Positions 50,101 to 60,229 of a stretch of 64,000 bases of DNA are shown piece after piece. The notes below the pieces were generated by a model. It saw only the letters and a list, made by a program, of their open reading frames with translations. It was not told the origin of the DNA and did no database searches. Source of the stretch: Paramacrobiotus metropolitanus (Eukaryota; Tardigrada; Eutardigrada; Parachela; Macrobiotidae); NCBI RefSeq assembly GCF_019649055.1, contig NW_026570432.1, forward strand, positions 62,001-126,000, given 5' to 3'. The translations under genes were made by a program, and so were the position numbers. Each line of letters begins with the position of its first letter. The stretch's first letter is position 1.

Positions 50101-51162
50101 AGTTGTATCAGCAGTAACGTGTGGAATTCTCTCCGTACATTTAATTATAGCGGTGTTTTTATTACGTGCATAAACATCTGCTTGAATAAGAATATATAAG
50201 AATACTTATTCCCTTTGAGCTTTTACAGTAAGTTGCTTCAAAAGCGTGCGCTCCTGGTCTCGTTCTACATTTGTGTCACTAAAAACTACTTGATCAAGTT
50301 TACGATCTGAGCTAGTGAGTACTCGCTAAATAGCCAGTACACACCTAAAAAGTTAATTTTTTATAAGACTGGTAGCCGGGTTAAAATCGCGGTCGATTTC
50401 TTGTCGTTGTCGATGTAATCGTCGCAACCGTGGCATAGTTGCTATCTACATCATTTCGTCAGTCGTCATTGTTAGCTTTGCCGCTTTATCGTCTGCGTTT
50501 TTCTGATGAATTTTACATGAGTGCCTTCTGCTATTCTGAAAAGTTCTACCCGCTTTGTAATTTAAATACCGCCTTTGCAACGGTTTGAACTTAATTTTTG
50601 CACATTACAAAGTATTATTATTATAAATATTTCCTTCATAGTCACTTCATACTAAGAAATATGAACTAATACTGGAAGACATAGGAAAACTGAAATAATA
50701 CTTAAAAAAGAGGCCCTTCTCTGCGCTCCAGTGGCTTATCTGTTTATGAAAATCTGCTGTGACCTTTTTGTGTCGGCCTTGTTTTTAAATAAAACGTTTG
50801 TCGGTAGTCACGAGCAACTGCTTTGCCTATCTTAGCCTTTTATGTGTGCCAAATTGATCTACAGCCCACGGTATCCGTGCACTATTTCTACTAGCTCGAT
50901 TACTGATCGTAAATAAAAATTAATGTATCTAAGTACATAAGCAACGAAACAGGATTAAAATATTTTTTAATTTTTGTATTTCACAGGGCTAACAGCCGGG
51001 CTCATTGTCGCTTCCCTGGTCGCCATAGGTGGCATTATTGGCACGGTGGTCACATACCAACGGTCCCGGTGGTACCGTGCGGCGGCGGTCGCGGCGGTAC
51101 AGGCCTCTTGGAAAAACCTGGAAGAATTTAAAATGAACGCCGAACATCTCCCAGAACCCTGA
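47140..51162 (+). CDS. Gene B: Ig-like single-pass membrane glycoprotein, paralogue of gene A (5' end missing)
   Basis: Exons 47140-47508, 47789-47920, 48090-48281, 48349 to about 48450 (or 48545) and 50987-51162 mirror gene A exons 2-6 in order, phase and content. Exon lengths are close (369 against 366 nt, 132 against 129). The first encodes an Ig-like domain (VILNCDGG, NCQWYN); the second and third encode the next (AIFHCEAN, CGKWFIHD, LHCPIN, VKCVVSNN); the fourth is an Asn/Thr-rich stalk; the last is a membrane helix (GLTAGLIVASLVAIGGIIGT) with a tail ending HLPEP. AATAAA is at 51326. The end of the stalk exon is ambiguous: a donor at 48451 keeps phase but truncates the stalk, while the donor at 48546 that matches gene A by position is out of phase. 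The last intron contains a PIF1 helicase relic. No signal-peptide exon was found, so the gene may be incomplete. Confidence 0.65.
48760..49903 (+). mobile_element. Decayed PIF1-type helicase of Helitron origin
   Basis: The translation in shifting frames gives classic PIF1/Helitron helicase motifs: LPFGGL then FGDIKQLPPV (motifs II-III), GSRVMLKRNLWTDKGLVNGS, ALSWAITVHKAQGS (motif V) and, after a one-base shift at the T run 49743-49745, YVALSRVKSW (motif VI), ending in RIKEEQRLNRLK and TGA. The Walker A part and the Rep nuclease are absent. At least two frame breaks are present. It lies inside gene B's last intron in the same orientation. A host PIF1 gene is unlikely given its fragmentary state. 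Confidence 0.82.
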
Positions 51163-51331
51163 AAAATATGTATATGTACGCTATATCGTCATAATGTTTT
51201 ACTATAATCATTATTACGAAATTACTGAACGCTGTATTCTTCTGTATGTGTGGCTCTTAACATTAAGTATTACACCGCTACTCCTTTACGCGAACTGGCC
51301 AGTAAAATCTATTCGTTAAAAATCAAATAAA

Positions 51332-52319
51332 GACCGTATGAGTACTCGTAACTAATTACAATTTACAGACACCAGCGCGCATAGTACATGTATAAAATAA
51401 TACAATTTGCTGAATGTTCTATTGATTACAACAGCTGTTGAAGATACAGACTGTACATATGTAGTAACATATCAATAATGAATATTTTCAGCTACTAGTT
51501 GCACTTGAGTACTTGCTGGGTTGGGTTGTTATTAGAAAAAAGTAGATTTGCTTACTGCATAATAATTTTTTTGTAGTATATAACGATAATCGCACAATCA
51601 ACACTTTCAGTCGGAAACACAAGCTACGTTGACTGTATGAGTCATCACTGGTTCATAGCCCGTCTAAGTACAAAGGTCACGTCCGTTTATGACGACTTAC
51701 GACGCTTTAAATTACCGAGTATTCTTGAAAATTATGTACTTACCTCTATTCACAAGATCGTACTTACATAAAAATACTGAAATGCGGGATCCTCATTTTT
51801 CACTTTCGCTCTGTGGAGGTGCGAGAAGAATTTAGCCGGTGTAATTAAATTACCTTTGTCCAACGATTGTTAATCGATTGTAGAAATTGTTCCACGATTC
51901 ATGACTGATCAATGAGCTGGGGCATACAAAGTTTCACAGAGATTTCGTTAAACTTTTCACGGTTTTTTAATGCCTTCTGCGCCATGCATGTACACAGTAA
52001 ATCCATGAAAACGTTAAGTCGATAAGGTTAATAACTTAATCTCCATGAAAATATTCCATTACGAATCAGCACTCCATGTTATTCATTGTATTGTACGTGT
52101 ATTGTACAACACGTAAGCAGTAACTAACCGGAACCAGCGGAAATGCACAGAACTCATGGTTACGCAGTTTTTAACAGTTGCTCATGCAGTAAAAATATGT
52201 TTAATGCAGCACCATTTTCGCCATGCAGCAGCAAAATGATGGCACAGTGTTACATTGTACTAGAAAGTGTAATTACGGTGTATTCAGTATTGCCCGACGT
52301 TGGCACATATACTACGAAT
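51332..52319. other. Spacer after gene B
   Basis: No coding sequence is seen. The part from 51795 to 51960 resembles 44820-44980 (anchor TTTCGCT-TGT-GAGGTGCG), another trace of duplication between the gene A and gene B downstream flanks. Confidence 0.45.
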
Positions 52320-53630
52320 TTTATTCTCGGTTGCACCGTGCGACGCCTGTGTGGGAAGGTGATAAGTAAACGCGTTCAGTGTAAGTTGGGTGCATTTTTT
52401 CGCCCAGTTCAGTTAGGGTATGGAACTCGAGGTGGAGCGGAAGCTGCTGTGCATGCCACTCGGAAATTTATTAGAGCACACCCAGCCAGCCCTAATGTGA
52501 TTTTGAAACTGGACTTCCGTAACGCATTTAACACTATACGTCGGGATGTTGTTTTGAAGGAAGCAGCTGAAAGAATACCGCAATATTATCATTTTGTTTC
52601 ACAGTGTTATAAAGAGAGCTCGACGTTGTTTTGTCGGGACACAACGATATTATCCGCCAATGGCGTCCAACAGGGCGATCCCCTCGGTCCGTTGCTGTTC
52701 TGCCTGGGATCTAGCAAATTGACCAGAAGTCTCCGCGCTGATCTCAATGTTTGGTATCTGGACGACGGGACGGAAGGAGGTGACCCAGAAATTGTTTTTG
52801 AAGATTTGATCACTGTGCAAAACGAAGCCTCCAAACTCGGCCTGGAACTTAATTTTGCCAAGTGCGAGCTGTATGTGTACGGCGGTTCCGAAGAAGAACG
52901 ACTGAGGATCTTTGATCGTTTTAATGCGGTTGCACCCGGAATTCAACTGGTAACCCCAGAGACACTCGAACTGCTTGGCGCTCCTCTCACTGACTGGTCT
53001 ATTGAACGTGTCCTGGACTGTGAAATTAGTCAAGTTAAGAAACTGACTGAATCTTTGGGTGTTTTGCCGGCACATCAGTCTCTATTCTTACTCAGAAACA
53101 GCATGTCCCTGCCACGTCTCATGTACATTCTCAGAGCGACGCCCTGCCACAAATACCCAGAGAAGCTCAGAGAATTTGACGATGTGATAAAGTCCAAGGC
53201 CGAGGAAATCACAAGCGTCAAGATGGACGATGTTACATACAGGCAAGCTTCTCTTCCGGTGAAATCAGGTGGGCTAGGTTTACCGAAAGCGGAAGAAATT
53301 ATAGCCCCAGCACAACTGTCTTCACTTTATGCGACTGACGAGCTGGTCAGTAGTATTGTGCCCGAGGACTGCCCTGATGACCGGATCGAAGTCGAGTTTC
53401 GCTGGAAAGAATTAACTGGAAAATCAGCCTCTGCTAAAGAAGACCGAAGCAATCAACGCCTGTGGTCGGACATGCTGACTATCAGGAAGCTGGAAGCCTT
53501 AAAGGAGGATGCCGACGTTATCGCCTCTGCTCGCTTGTTGGCCGCCTCTACTAAGAATGCTAGTGCCTGGTTGTTTGCTTTGCCGGTTGCTAGCCTTGGC
53601 ACACTGTTGGACGACGATGTGGTACGAATT
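52320..53630 (+). mobile_element. Non-LTR retrotransposon RT region, left part (interrupted)
   Basis: Recognisable from GCTVRRLCGKV through the RT core: KLDFRNAFNTI (motif A region), GVQQGDPLGPLLFCLG and the catalytic WYLDDGTEGG, then the thumb to LLDDDVVRI, where the LINE begins. The open frame from the ATG at 52143 is intact to this point, but residues encoded before ~52320 do not look like the family, so the element is probably 5' truncated. Together with the right part this belongs to the RT family with a C-terminal zinc-binding and PD-(D/E)XK-like domain, broadly like restriction-endonuclease-type elements (R2 class). Confidence 0.85.
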
Positions 53631-53791
53631 AGGTTTAGGTTTATTGTTTAACGTCCCTAGATACAAGGAATCACTCCTTATCAAGATCTACGGACAATCA
53701 ATAATCAATGCAATAAGAAATTAAAAGAACAACATAAAACATTGAAATTATGAGACACACCACAATATAAAAAGTTCTTGCTAATGGATTT

Positions 53792-56728
53792 TCAGAAATG
53801 ATCTTGAGGCAGCTGATTTTTAATCCACGCAATGTCTTCCCAAGATATTTCGTCCAAGGCCTTCTGGAACGTCCGTACTGAGCGATACGCTGTTTCATCT
53901 AATCTGAGTTCGTTCCACAGCTTCGAAGGCCAACTGGAAAAGTCGTTTTCGCTTGCTGGTACAGTTGTACCACAGAACGTGGTGGAGGCGGGTTGTATAG
54001 GAAATGGATGTTGTGCCATGCGTGTAGCGTTCCGTGTATTTCCTGCAACATTATCAACGGCAGTAACCGATTCATAGCTAACAAAAAAGGAATCACAAAA
54101 AGGAATAATACCAAACAATAATTTATAAGTTAAAACCAGAGAGTGCTTTATGCGGCGAAGCTGAACACTATCCCACCCGCACTCACGGAGTCGATCGCAG
54201 TAGTCATCCGTAGCGCAGCCCAGGCGTAAACGTTTAAGGAACTTGAACGCACATTTTTCGAGAGCGTTTTTAGGCATTTTAAAAAAAGGATTAACGACGG
54301 GACTGCAGTAGTCAAAGAGAGGAAGAATAAGAGCTTTATATAAACATATTAAGGCTGCCGAATCGTAATGGTCAAACATGGAGAAGATGTAGCCGATGCG
54401 CTTGCGAATTCTTACACACACAATCTCAGTATGTTTACTCCAACGCAATTTTCTGTCTACAAATAACCCCAAATATTTCGTCACACTTTTCTGCTCAATT
54501 TCAACATTGTTTAAGTAATATTTAGGAACAAAGGTCGTGTCGCGTTTTAGAAAAAAACGCATAAATACCGACTTTTTCGGGTTGAAACTTAAACTTTTTT
54601 TTACAGCACTATCGTAAATCGAGTTTATATCTTCCTGAAACTTCTCGCGATCATCGTCATTAACTATTACCCGACATAAGAAGACATCATCAGCGAAAAT
54701 AAAAATTTTGCTTCCGTTAGGCAAGACAACTGTCAGTCCATTTACTTCACAGTTGAAGAAGATTGGGCCGACTATGGATCCTTGTGGTACTCCACTAGTG
54801 ACAATACCGCTTTCGGAAAAACTGCCGTTTACAACAACTACTTGCCGCCGCTGCGTTAAATAGCTGCTTATGAGCCGTACGAGTTCGGTAGGAACTGAGA
54901 AGGAAGTTAGAGTACTTAACAGAGATGCATGGTCAACTGTGTGAAATGCTTTCGAACAGTCAAAGAAAACAGCATCTACTTCGTAACCACTTTCAACATA
55001 ATTCTTTATAAATTTTGTGAAAAGCAGACATTGTAACTGAGTACTTCTTTTCGCTCGATATCCAAACTGACTGTCGCTCAACAATTTGTTAGATTCAAGA
55101 AAATAAGTTAAATAGTTTGCTAAGCATCGTTCAAAAATTTTTGAAACGGGATGCAAAATAGCAATCGGACGGTAATTATTCAAAACGGTTTGGTTACAAG
55201 ATGATTTTGGGAGTGGCGAAATGAACGATGTCTTCCACGTTAAGGGAAAAGTACCGGTCTGAATACAAGAATTAAATATTTTCACTAAAGGAGGAACAAT
55301 CACAAGGCCACACGCTTTTAACAAAGGATTAGAAATTTTAAAAGGCCCAGATGATGTGGAAAAACGGGCTTGACTGATTGCCTGGATGACATCATCATCC
55401 TTTAGGACAAAGGTCACACAGGAATTTTTGGTAGAAACGGTATCCAAAGAACAATGTTTTAAGCAAGCATTTTGAGATTCCAAAAACAGTTTATTAAACG
55501 CATTCGCTTTCTCATTATCTGAAGTAAGAATTTTGCCATCTGTAGTTTTAATAAGGGGAAATGGTTTACGATCAACACTACGCTTTACATACTGCCAAAA
55601 TTTTTTGGGATTGTTACGTGTTGCTGAAACCACGTCAAGAACGTTGTGCCTTTCATGAGCGCGCAGAAGATTGTCGACTTGTTTCGACGCCGTTTTCCAT
55701 AATCGTTTGGCATTTTCTTTTTCAAACGGAGAATTTTCTTTCAAAAACTGCTTGTATAGTCTGTTGCGAGAGTTTACGGCGTTCTTTATTCGGGCGGGAT
55801 ACTTTTTAATTTTTTTGGTGTTTTGCTTACCAAATCGAAAAAATAGCTCAGCAGTAGAAATTAGCTTATTCTCAAACTGAATAGCTGAAGTGGAAGGATC
55901 GGGGTCAGTTAATATTGCAGACCAATCAACGGAACTCAGAGCATTTTGAAAAGGAGCAACTTTTGCAGCTGCTATCATCCATTTATTTTTAACGTACTTC
56001 GTCTCAAAAGAACGGCATTCATTGTGCATGTAAAACTGAAACGCAGAGTGATCATTTGTCGCTGACGGAGGCGAAATGACTTCTACATCCGTAACCAAAC
56101 AATAAGTTGAAATCAAACAAAGGTCCAGGATGTTTTTCCTTCTAGTCGGAGTATCTATTATTTGGCGAAAACTAAATTCTTTAAGCGCGTTTAACAGCAT
56201 CTGAGAAATAAAACTAGAAGCGCTCAGTGTACTCCAACATATATCCGGTAGATTGAAATCGCCCATTAAAACTAACTTATTACGCAACTCAACAGAAAAT
56301 TTTTCTCGTAAATGTTCGATAAGGCGCGGGATAACAATTGTTTTAAAAATCGGTCGAGCATAGAAAACACCAAACACGCAGTCCAGTGTAACAGATTCTA
56401 CGAAGACAAGTTCTAACCCATCACACTCAAGGTCAGATCGCCTCTTCCCGCTATAGTTTTGTGACATTACCAACGCTACTCCACCACGACTATCTTCAGA
56501 AGTATCAGAGTTACGCCATTTACGAAAAACATTAAAATGGTCTAAATCAGCAAACAAATTATCGTTATAATTTTCCCGATCGAAAGTTTCCGTTAATGCT
56601 ATGACATCAGCCTTCAAACAAAACTGCTTCACATTAACATGTTTAGAAAGAATGCCATTTATATTGCAACATTTAATTTTAATTTTCCGAAAATTTTCAA
56701 CAGTGCAATTAACATCAGAGTTTACCAC
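53792..56728 (-). CDS. LINE ORF2: AP endonuclease and reverse transcriptase
   Basis: A single open frame of 978 aa. The N-terminal third is an APE-type endonuclease (KCCNINGILS, ADVIALTETFD, LVLMGDFNLPDICW, TNDHSAFQF). The middle is a non-LTR reverse transcriptase (NNYRPIAILHPVSKIFER, DSQFGYRAKRSTQ, DAVFFDCSKAFHTVDH, SGVPQGSIVGPIFF, and the catalytic FADDVF). The C-terminus has the KYLGLFVDRKL and LFDYCSPV blocks usual in jockey/CR1-type elements. No internal stop or frameshift is seen. Endonuclease nicking and target-primed reverse transcription are the expected roles. Confidence 0.95.
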   Translation of the reverse strand: MVNSDVNCTVENFRKIKIKCCNINGILSKHVNVKQFCLKADVIALTETFDRENYNDNLFADLDHFNVFRKWRNSDTSEDSRGGVALVMSQNYSGKRRSDLECDGLELVFVESVTLDCVFGVFYARPIFKTIVIPRLIEHLREKFSVELRNKLVLMGDFNLPDICWSTLSASSFISQMLLNALKEFSFRQIIDTPTRRKNILDLCLISTYCLVTDVEVISPPSATNDHSAFQFYMHNECRSFETKYVKNKWMIAAAKVAPFQNALSSVDWSAILTDPDPSTSAIQFENKLISTAELFFRFGKQNTKKIKKYPARIKNAVNSRNRLYKQFLKENSPFEKENAKRLWKTASKQVDNLLRAHERHNVLDVVSATRNNPKKFWQYVKRSVDRKPFPLIKTTDGKILTSDNEKANAFNKLFLESQNACLKHCSLDTVSTKNSCVTFVLKDDDVIQAISQARFSTSSGPFKISNPLLKACGLVIVPPLVKIFNSCIQTGTFPLTWKTSFISPLPKSSCNQTVLNNYRPIAILHPVSKIFERCLANYLTYFLESNKLLSDSQFGYRAKRSTQLQCLLFTKFIKNYVESGYEVDAVFFDCSKAFHTVDHASLLSTLTSFSVPTELVRLISSYLTQRRQVVVVNGSFSESGIVTSGVPQGSIVGPIFFNCEVNGLTVVLPNGSKIFIFADDVFLCRVIVNDDDREKFQEDINSIYDSAVKKSLSFNPKKSVFMRFFLKRDTTFVPKYYLNNVEIEQKSVTKYLGLFVDRKLRWSKHTEIVCVRIRKRIGYIFSMFDHYDSAALICLYKALILPLFDYCSPVVNPFFKMPKNALEKCAFKFLKRLRLGCATDDYCDRLRECGWDSVQLRRIKHSLVLTYKLLFGIIPFCDSFFVSYESVTAVDNVAGNTRNATRMAQHPFPIQPASTTFCGTTVPASENDFSSWPSKLWNELRLDETAYRSVRTFQKALDEISWEDIAWIKNQLPQDHF

Positions 56729-56739
56729 GTTGGTAACAT

Positions 56740-57696
56740 TTACCGGTTTTTTGAATTTGTGGAAGAGTTAACGCCATCTTCAGTGCCCTGGTAACGTGGT
56801 GATTTACAAAATTTAGCTATGTGACCGGTGTCACCGCAATTAAAACAGCGAACTATGTAGCGCTCAATCGGACAGATGCAAAAATCAAACCGAATACTAC
56901 CGATTTTATCAAAATATTCCACGCCATCTTGAGATGTTTCAATAACCATAGCGCAAGTTTTAACATCTTCAGATTTACCGACCAATTTTTTGACAACTTT
57001 AATTTCGCACGCTTCAGGTAATTTAGCCGAAACAATCTTGTGAAAACTATCTGCAGTCATTTCTTTCGGTACGCGTTTAATTATCAGTTTATGTACGCGC
57101 TTACGAGTCTCACTCACCGTTATTCCCAAATCTTTTTTGTGCTTGTCCAATTCTGCTCGCGCGGCCTCTCTGTCATTCTCGTTCTTGAACCGGATGACGA
57201 TATTGTTATTCTGTGTACGGCGAACATGCTCCATATTGAATCTCTCGCTGGCATTAGGAATACACTGGGGCAGCTTTCTTTCAATTTCATCAACGACATC
57301 TTTTGCACTGCTGGCATCGTGTGTAGGTTTTTCCGCTGAGACAACAAGCGCATAGGTTTTTCCAGTTTTCGAGGCGGTTGACTGGATAGGAGGTCCGTTC
57401 TTTCTGGCAGTGGTAGCCGTTGCTGCGGTATTTTCAGGGACACGAGGAATGGCAACCGGCGCAGTGGCGATTTGTTTCTTCCTCAGTTCATGCACTTCCC
57501 GCTCCAAATCCAGAATTCTGTTGTGCTGTTCGATGTTTTGGCTGACCATGCGACTCATTAGAGGCAACAATTCGTCGATTGCTGCTTTCAGGCTTTTATA
57601 AGTAGACGTTGTGCTCTTTGAAATCTCGTCCTTGAAGCTTTCCAAGAGTTCAGGAATAGTTCGTTGAGACAGTTTGGACGCCGATTTTGATCCCAT
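56740..57696 (-). CDS. LINE ORF1: nucleic-acid-binding protein with CCHC knuckle
   Basis: 318 aa. A likely coiled coil around residues 30-80 (QNIEQHNRILDLEREVHELR), an Ala/Thr-rich linker, an RRM-like central region, and one zinc knuckle near the C-terminus (CFNCGDTGHIAKFC). It coats element RNA in related LINEs. The stop is 11 bp before the ORF2 start, so ORF2 probably depends on reinitiation. Confidence 0.9.
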   Translation of the reverse strand: MGSKSASKLSQRTIPELLESFKDEISKSTTSTYKSLKAAIDELLPLMSRMVSQNIEQHNRILDLEREVHELRKKQIATAPVAIPRVPENTAATATTARKNGPPIQSTASKTGKTYALVVSAEKPTHDASSAKDVVDEIERKLPQCIPNASERFNMEHVRRTQNNNIVIRFKNENDREAARAELDKHKKDLGITVSETRKRVHKLIIKRVPKEMTADSFHKIVSAKLPEACEIKVVKKLVGKSEDVKTCAMVIETSQDGVEYFDKIGSIRFDFCICPIERYIVRCFNCGDTGHIAKFCKSPRYQGTEDGVNSSTNSKNR

Positions 57697-57860
57697 GTTG
57701 GTGGGGGTCGAAGTACAGCAGGCAAACGGCAGGGCAAAAGGTCACCGAGACCGGCGCTCAGTTTGACACACGTAAACAGCAACCCGGATACTAGTCTTCG
57801 CAGTCAAAAAATATTCAGAAAATAAGATCCGCACTTGAACTGAGCAAGCGAAGACTGAGA

Positions 57861-58560
57861 ACTGTTGCTTTACGGTTAGGAGTTCAGATCTGTAAGCAAC
57901 ACAAATGCCGATGCGGGAAAATGGTTGATGCTCTAGGTTTGTATGGTTTGTCATGTTCGAAAAGTCAAGGAGATTCAGGCGACACGCGCAAGCCTGAATA
58001 GCCTTATTCAACGCAGCCTAAGATCAGCAAAAGTGCCTTCTATTCTGGAGCCACCTGGATTGAGCAGGTTAGATGGGAAGCGGCCGGACGGTTTATCTCT
58101 TTTCCCTTGGAAGAACGGCCTCCCATTGATTTGGGATGTTACAGTGTGCGACACTTTCGCTATATCGTACATTGCCGGCTCATCAGAGGAAGCGGGATCG
58201 GCAGCAGAAGACGCGGAAGAGCGAAAGAGGAACAACTACAGGGAACTGACTGATCGTAACTTTCTCCAACCAGTTTCCTTGGAGACTACGGGAACTTGTA
58301 GCGCCAGTACCCGTCAGTTCATCAGTGAAGTCGGCCGACGCATAAAAGATCAAACAGGAGAAGCGCGCGCTACCGAGTTTTTGTGGCAGCGTATAAGCGT
58401 CGAAATTCAGCGCGGAAATGCCGCATCTGTTCTGGGTACTGTTGGTTGTTCAAAGAGCTGGAAGAGTTGTTTCATTTGTTTTAGCTATTTCAATATTTGA
58501 GTTTTAAGTGTAAAACGGCATTTTGCTTGTACAATGTTGAAATCAATAAAGTTCGATTTT
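57861..58560 (+). mobile_element. Retrotransposon C-terminal part, right of the LINE insertion
   Basis: Host coding resumes with [18 protein letters not shown], then [10 protein letters not shown], a Cys/His cluster (the usual His is Tyr here). Small indels between about 57950 and 57990 shift the frame. Then [41 protein letters not shown] (a PD-(D/E)XK-like pattern) and the C-terminus GNAASVLGTVG to TGA at 58498. AATAAA is at 58545-58550. The older element is therefore inactive for two independent reasons: the insertion and the frameshifts. Confidence 0.85.
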
Positions 58561-58759
58561 ATTCTGGACACACACATGCAGGTAAATCAACCTAAAACTT
58601 TTAATACAGCAGCTTTATTCCGGTTAGATTCTGTACTTCGAAGTCATAACCCTAATCTAAATGTTTATTCAAACTCTATGATGAGCCACGGACTTATGCT
58701 TTCCGATTCGAAAAAATTGTTGACGGTGTTGTTCTATGAATGAATGTGCTTGTAATGCA

Positions 58760-60229
58760 AAGCAGTAAGTACCAGCCAGATTCATAATTAGTTGCGTAAA
58801 GATACAGGTGTTTTTACGCTTAAAGCAATAACCACTACACTAAATAAGCTTAACCCTTCAAGCCGTGTTTTTCGCTGTAACTTTACTCAACTAATTGTGA
58901 ATCTGGTTGGTGCTTACTGATTTCCTGTATTTCCTGATTTCCTGGAATGATTTCCTGTATGTGGTTCATGTTGATGCTCCTCGCCTCCTCCTTTAGTAAG
59001 AACCGGACCGCACTCGCAAATGTGTGATAGCACGAGCGCCACTGTTCTGCCCTGTTTGCAATTATTTGCAGTACACTTAACAGGGAGTAGATCCGCGGAT
59101 CTGCTCTCTGTTCAAGGTATTTTAAATACTTCCTGGGATTTCTTCAATCGTACGATGGACTGAGAGACGGTAGAGCGAGTATGCGGACCTTCTCCTTTTT
59201 ACCTAACCTATACTGCTTTGATTTTGATTGGCGTATCATGTTTGCATGTATTTCATGTAGGATATGGCGCATTTCTGGTGACGCGCGCGGATGCAGGGAA
59301 CACACGTGGAAGAACGAACCCTGTCGCGTAACATTTAGATGGGACGCGACTGGAGTCCCGCGGTTACATGTGTTGAGAATAATTTATCCATTTGGATTTT
59401 TTGGAGTACCCGGTCGCTCCGGAGATCATTGGAGGACTTGGTATATCGCAAGAGTATTCCAAGGAATTCATGGATCCGTTCTACCCTCTCTATAGTTAGA
59501 TGGAACAACTGGTACCGTGATGGCGCTATTTGTCGTAAATAAGGGTATGCGTCTGCAAGTTTCCAATTACGTGGTGTAACTATGTATATTGATATGGGTT
59601 TACGATTACGGGCCTGCAACTACGTAAACGTAAGTACGTATAAAAACCTGTAAGAAAACTCTACACCTGTGTCAAAGCGCAGTTCTGTCATATTTCTGCA
59701 GTCGCCGAAATTTCAGACGATAGGAACGCCACCGACGCGATAATTACTGACACCGCTACGGCACTAATGAGCTCCCACAACCAATGAGCCGCCAACATAT
59801 AATACTTAATGGCGGAAGTGGGAATCCCCTCACTGCACCAGCTGGTCGGGTACGTCGCTCATGTGGGTATCACGCCAGGCAGATTATAATCTAAGCCGTC
59901 CGCCAGACGATTCGGTCGGTTACGCACCTTACATGCGTTCATTATACGAGTACTTTTTTAACATTCTGCACTTTAACATTATGGTAATACCACGGTAAAT
60001 AGGTACATAGTTGAGACTAAAACGTGCAAAACAGAATGAACAGGAATAACATATGAAAGGAAGGTTACGGACAGTTGGAAACAGCTTTGTGTTGGAAGTG
60101 TGATTTTCAGTTGCATGTAAATATTAGCGGTACAGTAGGTTAAAATTTAATTCTGTTTTCTCGATGGGTTCAACGGTGTTTCCGAAGCCACTATCAATAT
60201 GTGACGCCTGTTCTAAACGATGCAGATTC
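58760..60229. other. Spacer right of the retrotransposon
   Basis: No supported gene. The sequence near 59895-59935 (CCGTCCGCCAGACGATTCGG then TCGG) recalls words from the repeat-bearing introns of gene A. Otherwise unremarkable. Confidence 0.4.

Larger units (their letters stand above)
53631..57860 (-). mobile_element. Complete LINE (jockey/CR1-like) inserted in the older retrotransposon
   Basis: The element reads on the minus strand: a 5' UTR of about 160 bp, ORF1, an 11-bp gap, ORF2, and a 160-bp 3' UTR ending AATAAACCTAAACCT, a short repeat tail rather than poly(A). The host frame stops at codon ATT (53628-53630) and resumes in phase at ACT (57861), so the insertion removed and added no visible host bases; no target-site duplication is evident. 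Both ORFs are open, so it is young and may be competent for transposition. Confidence 0.88.
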
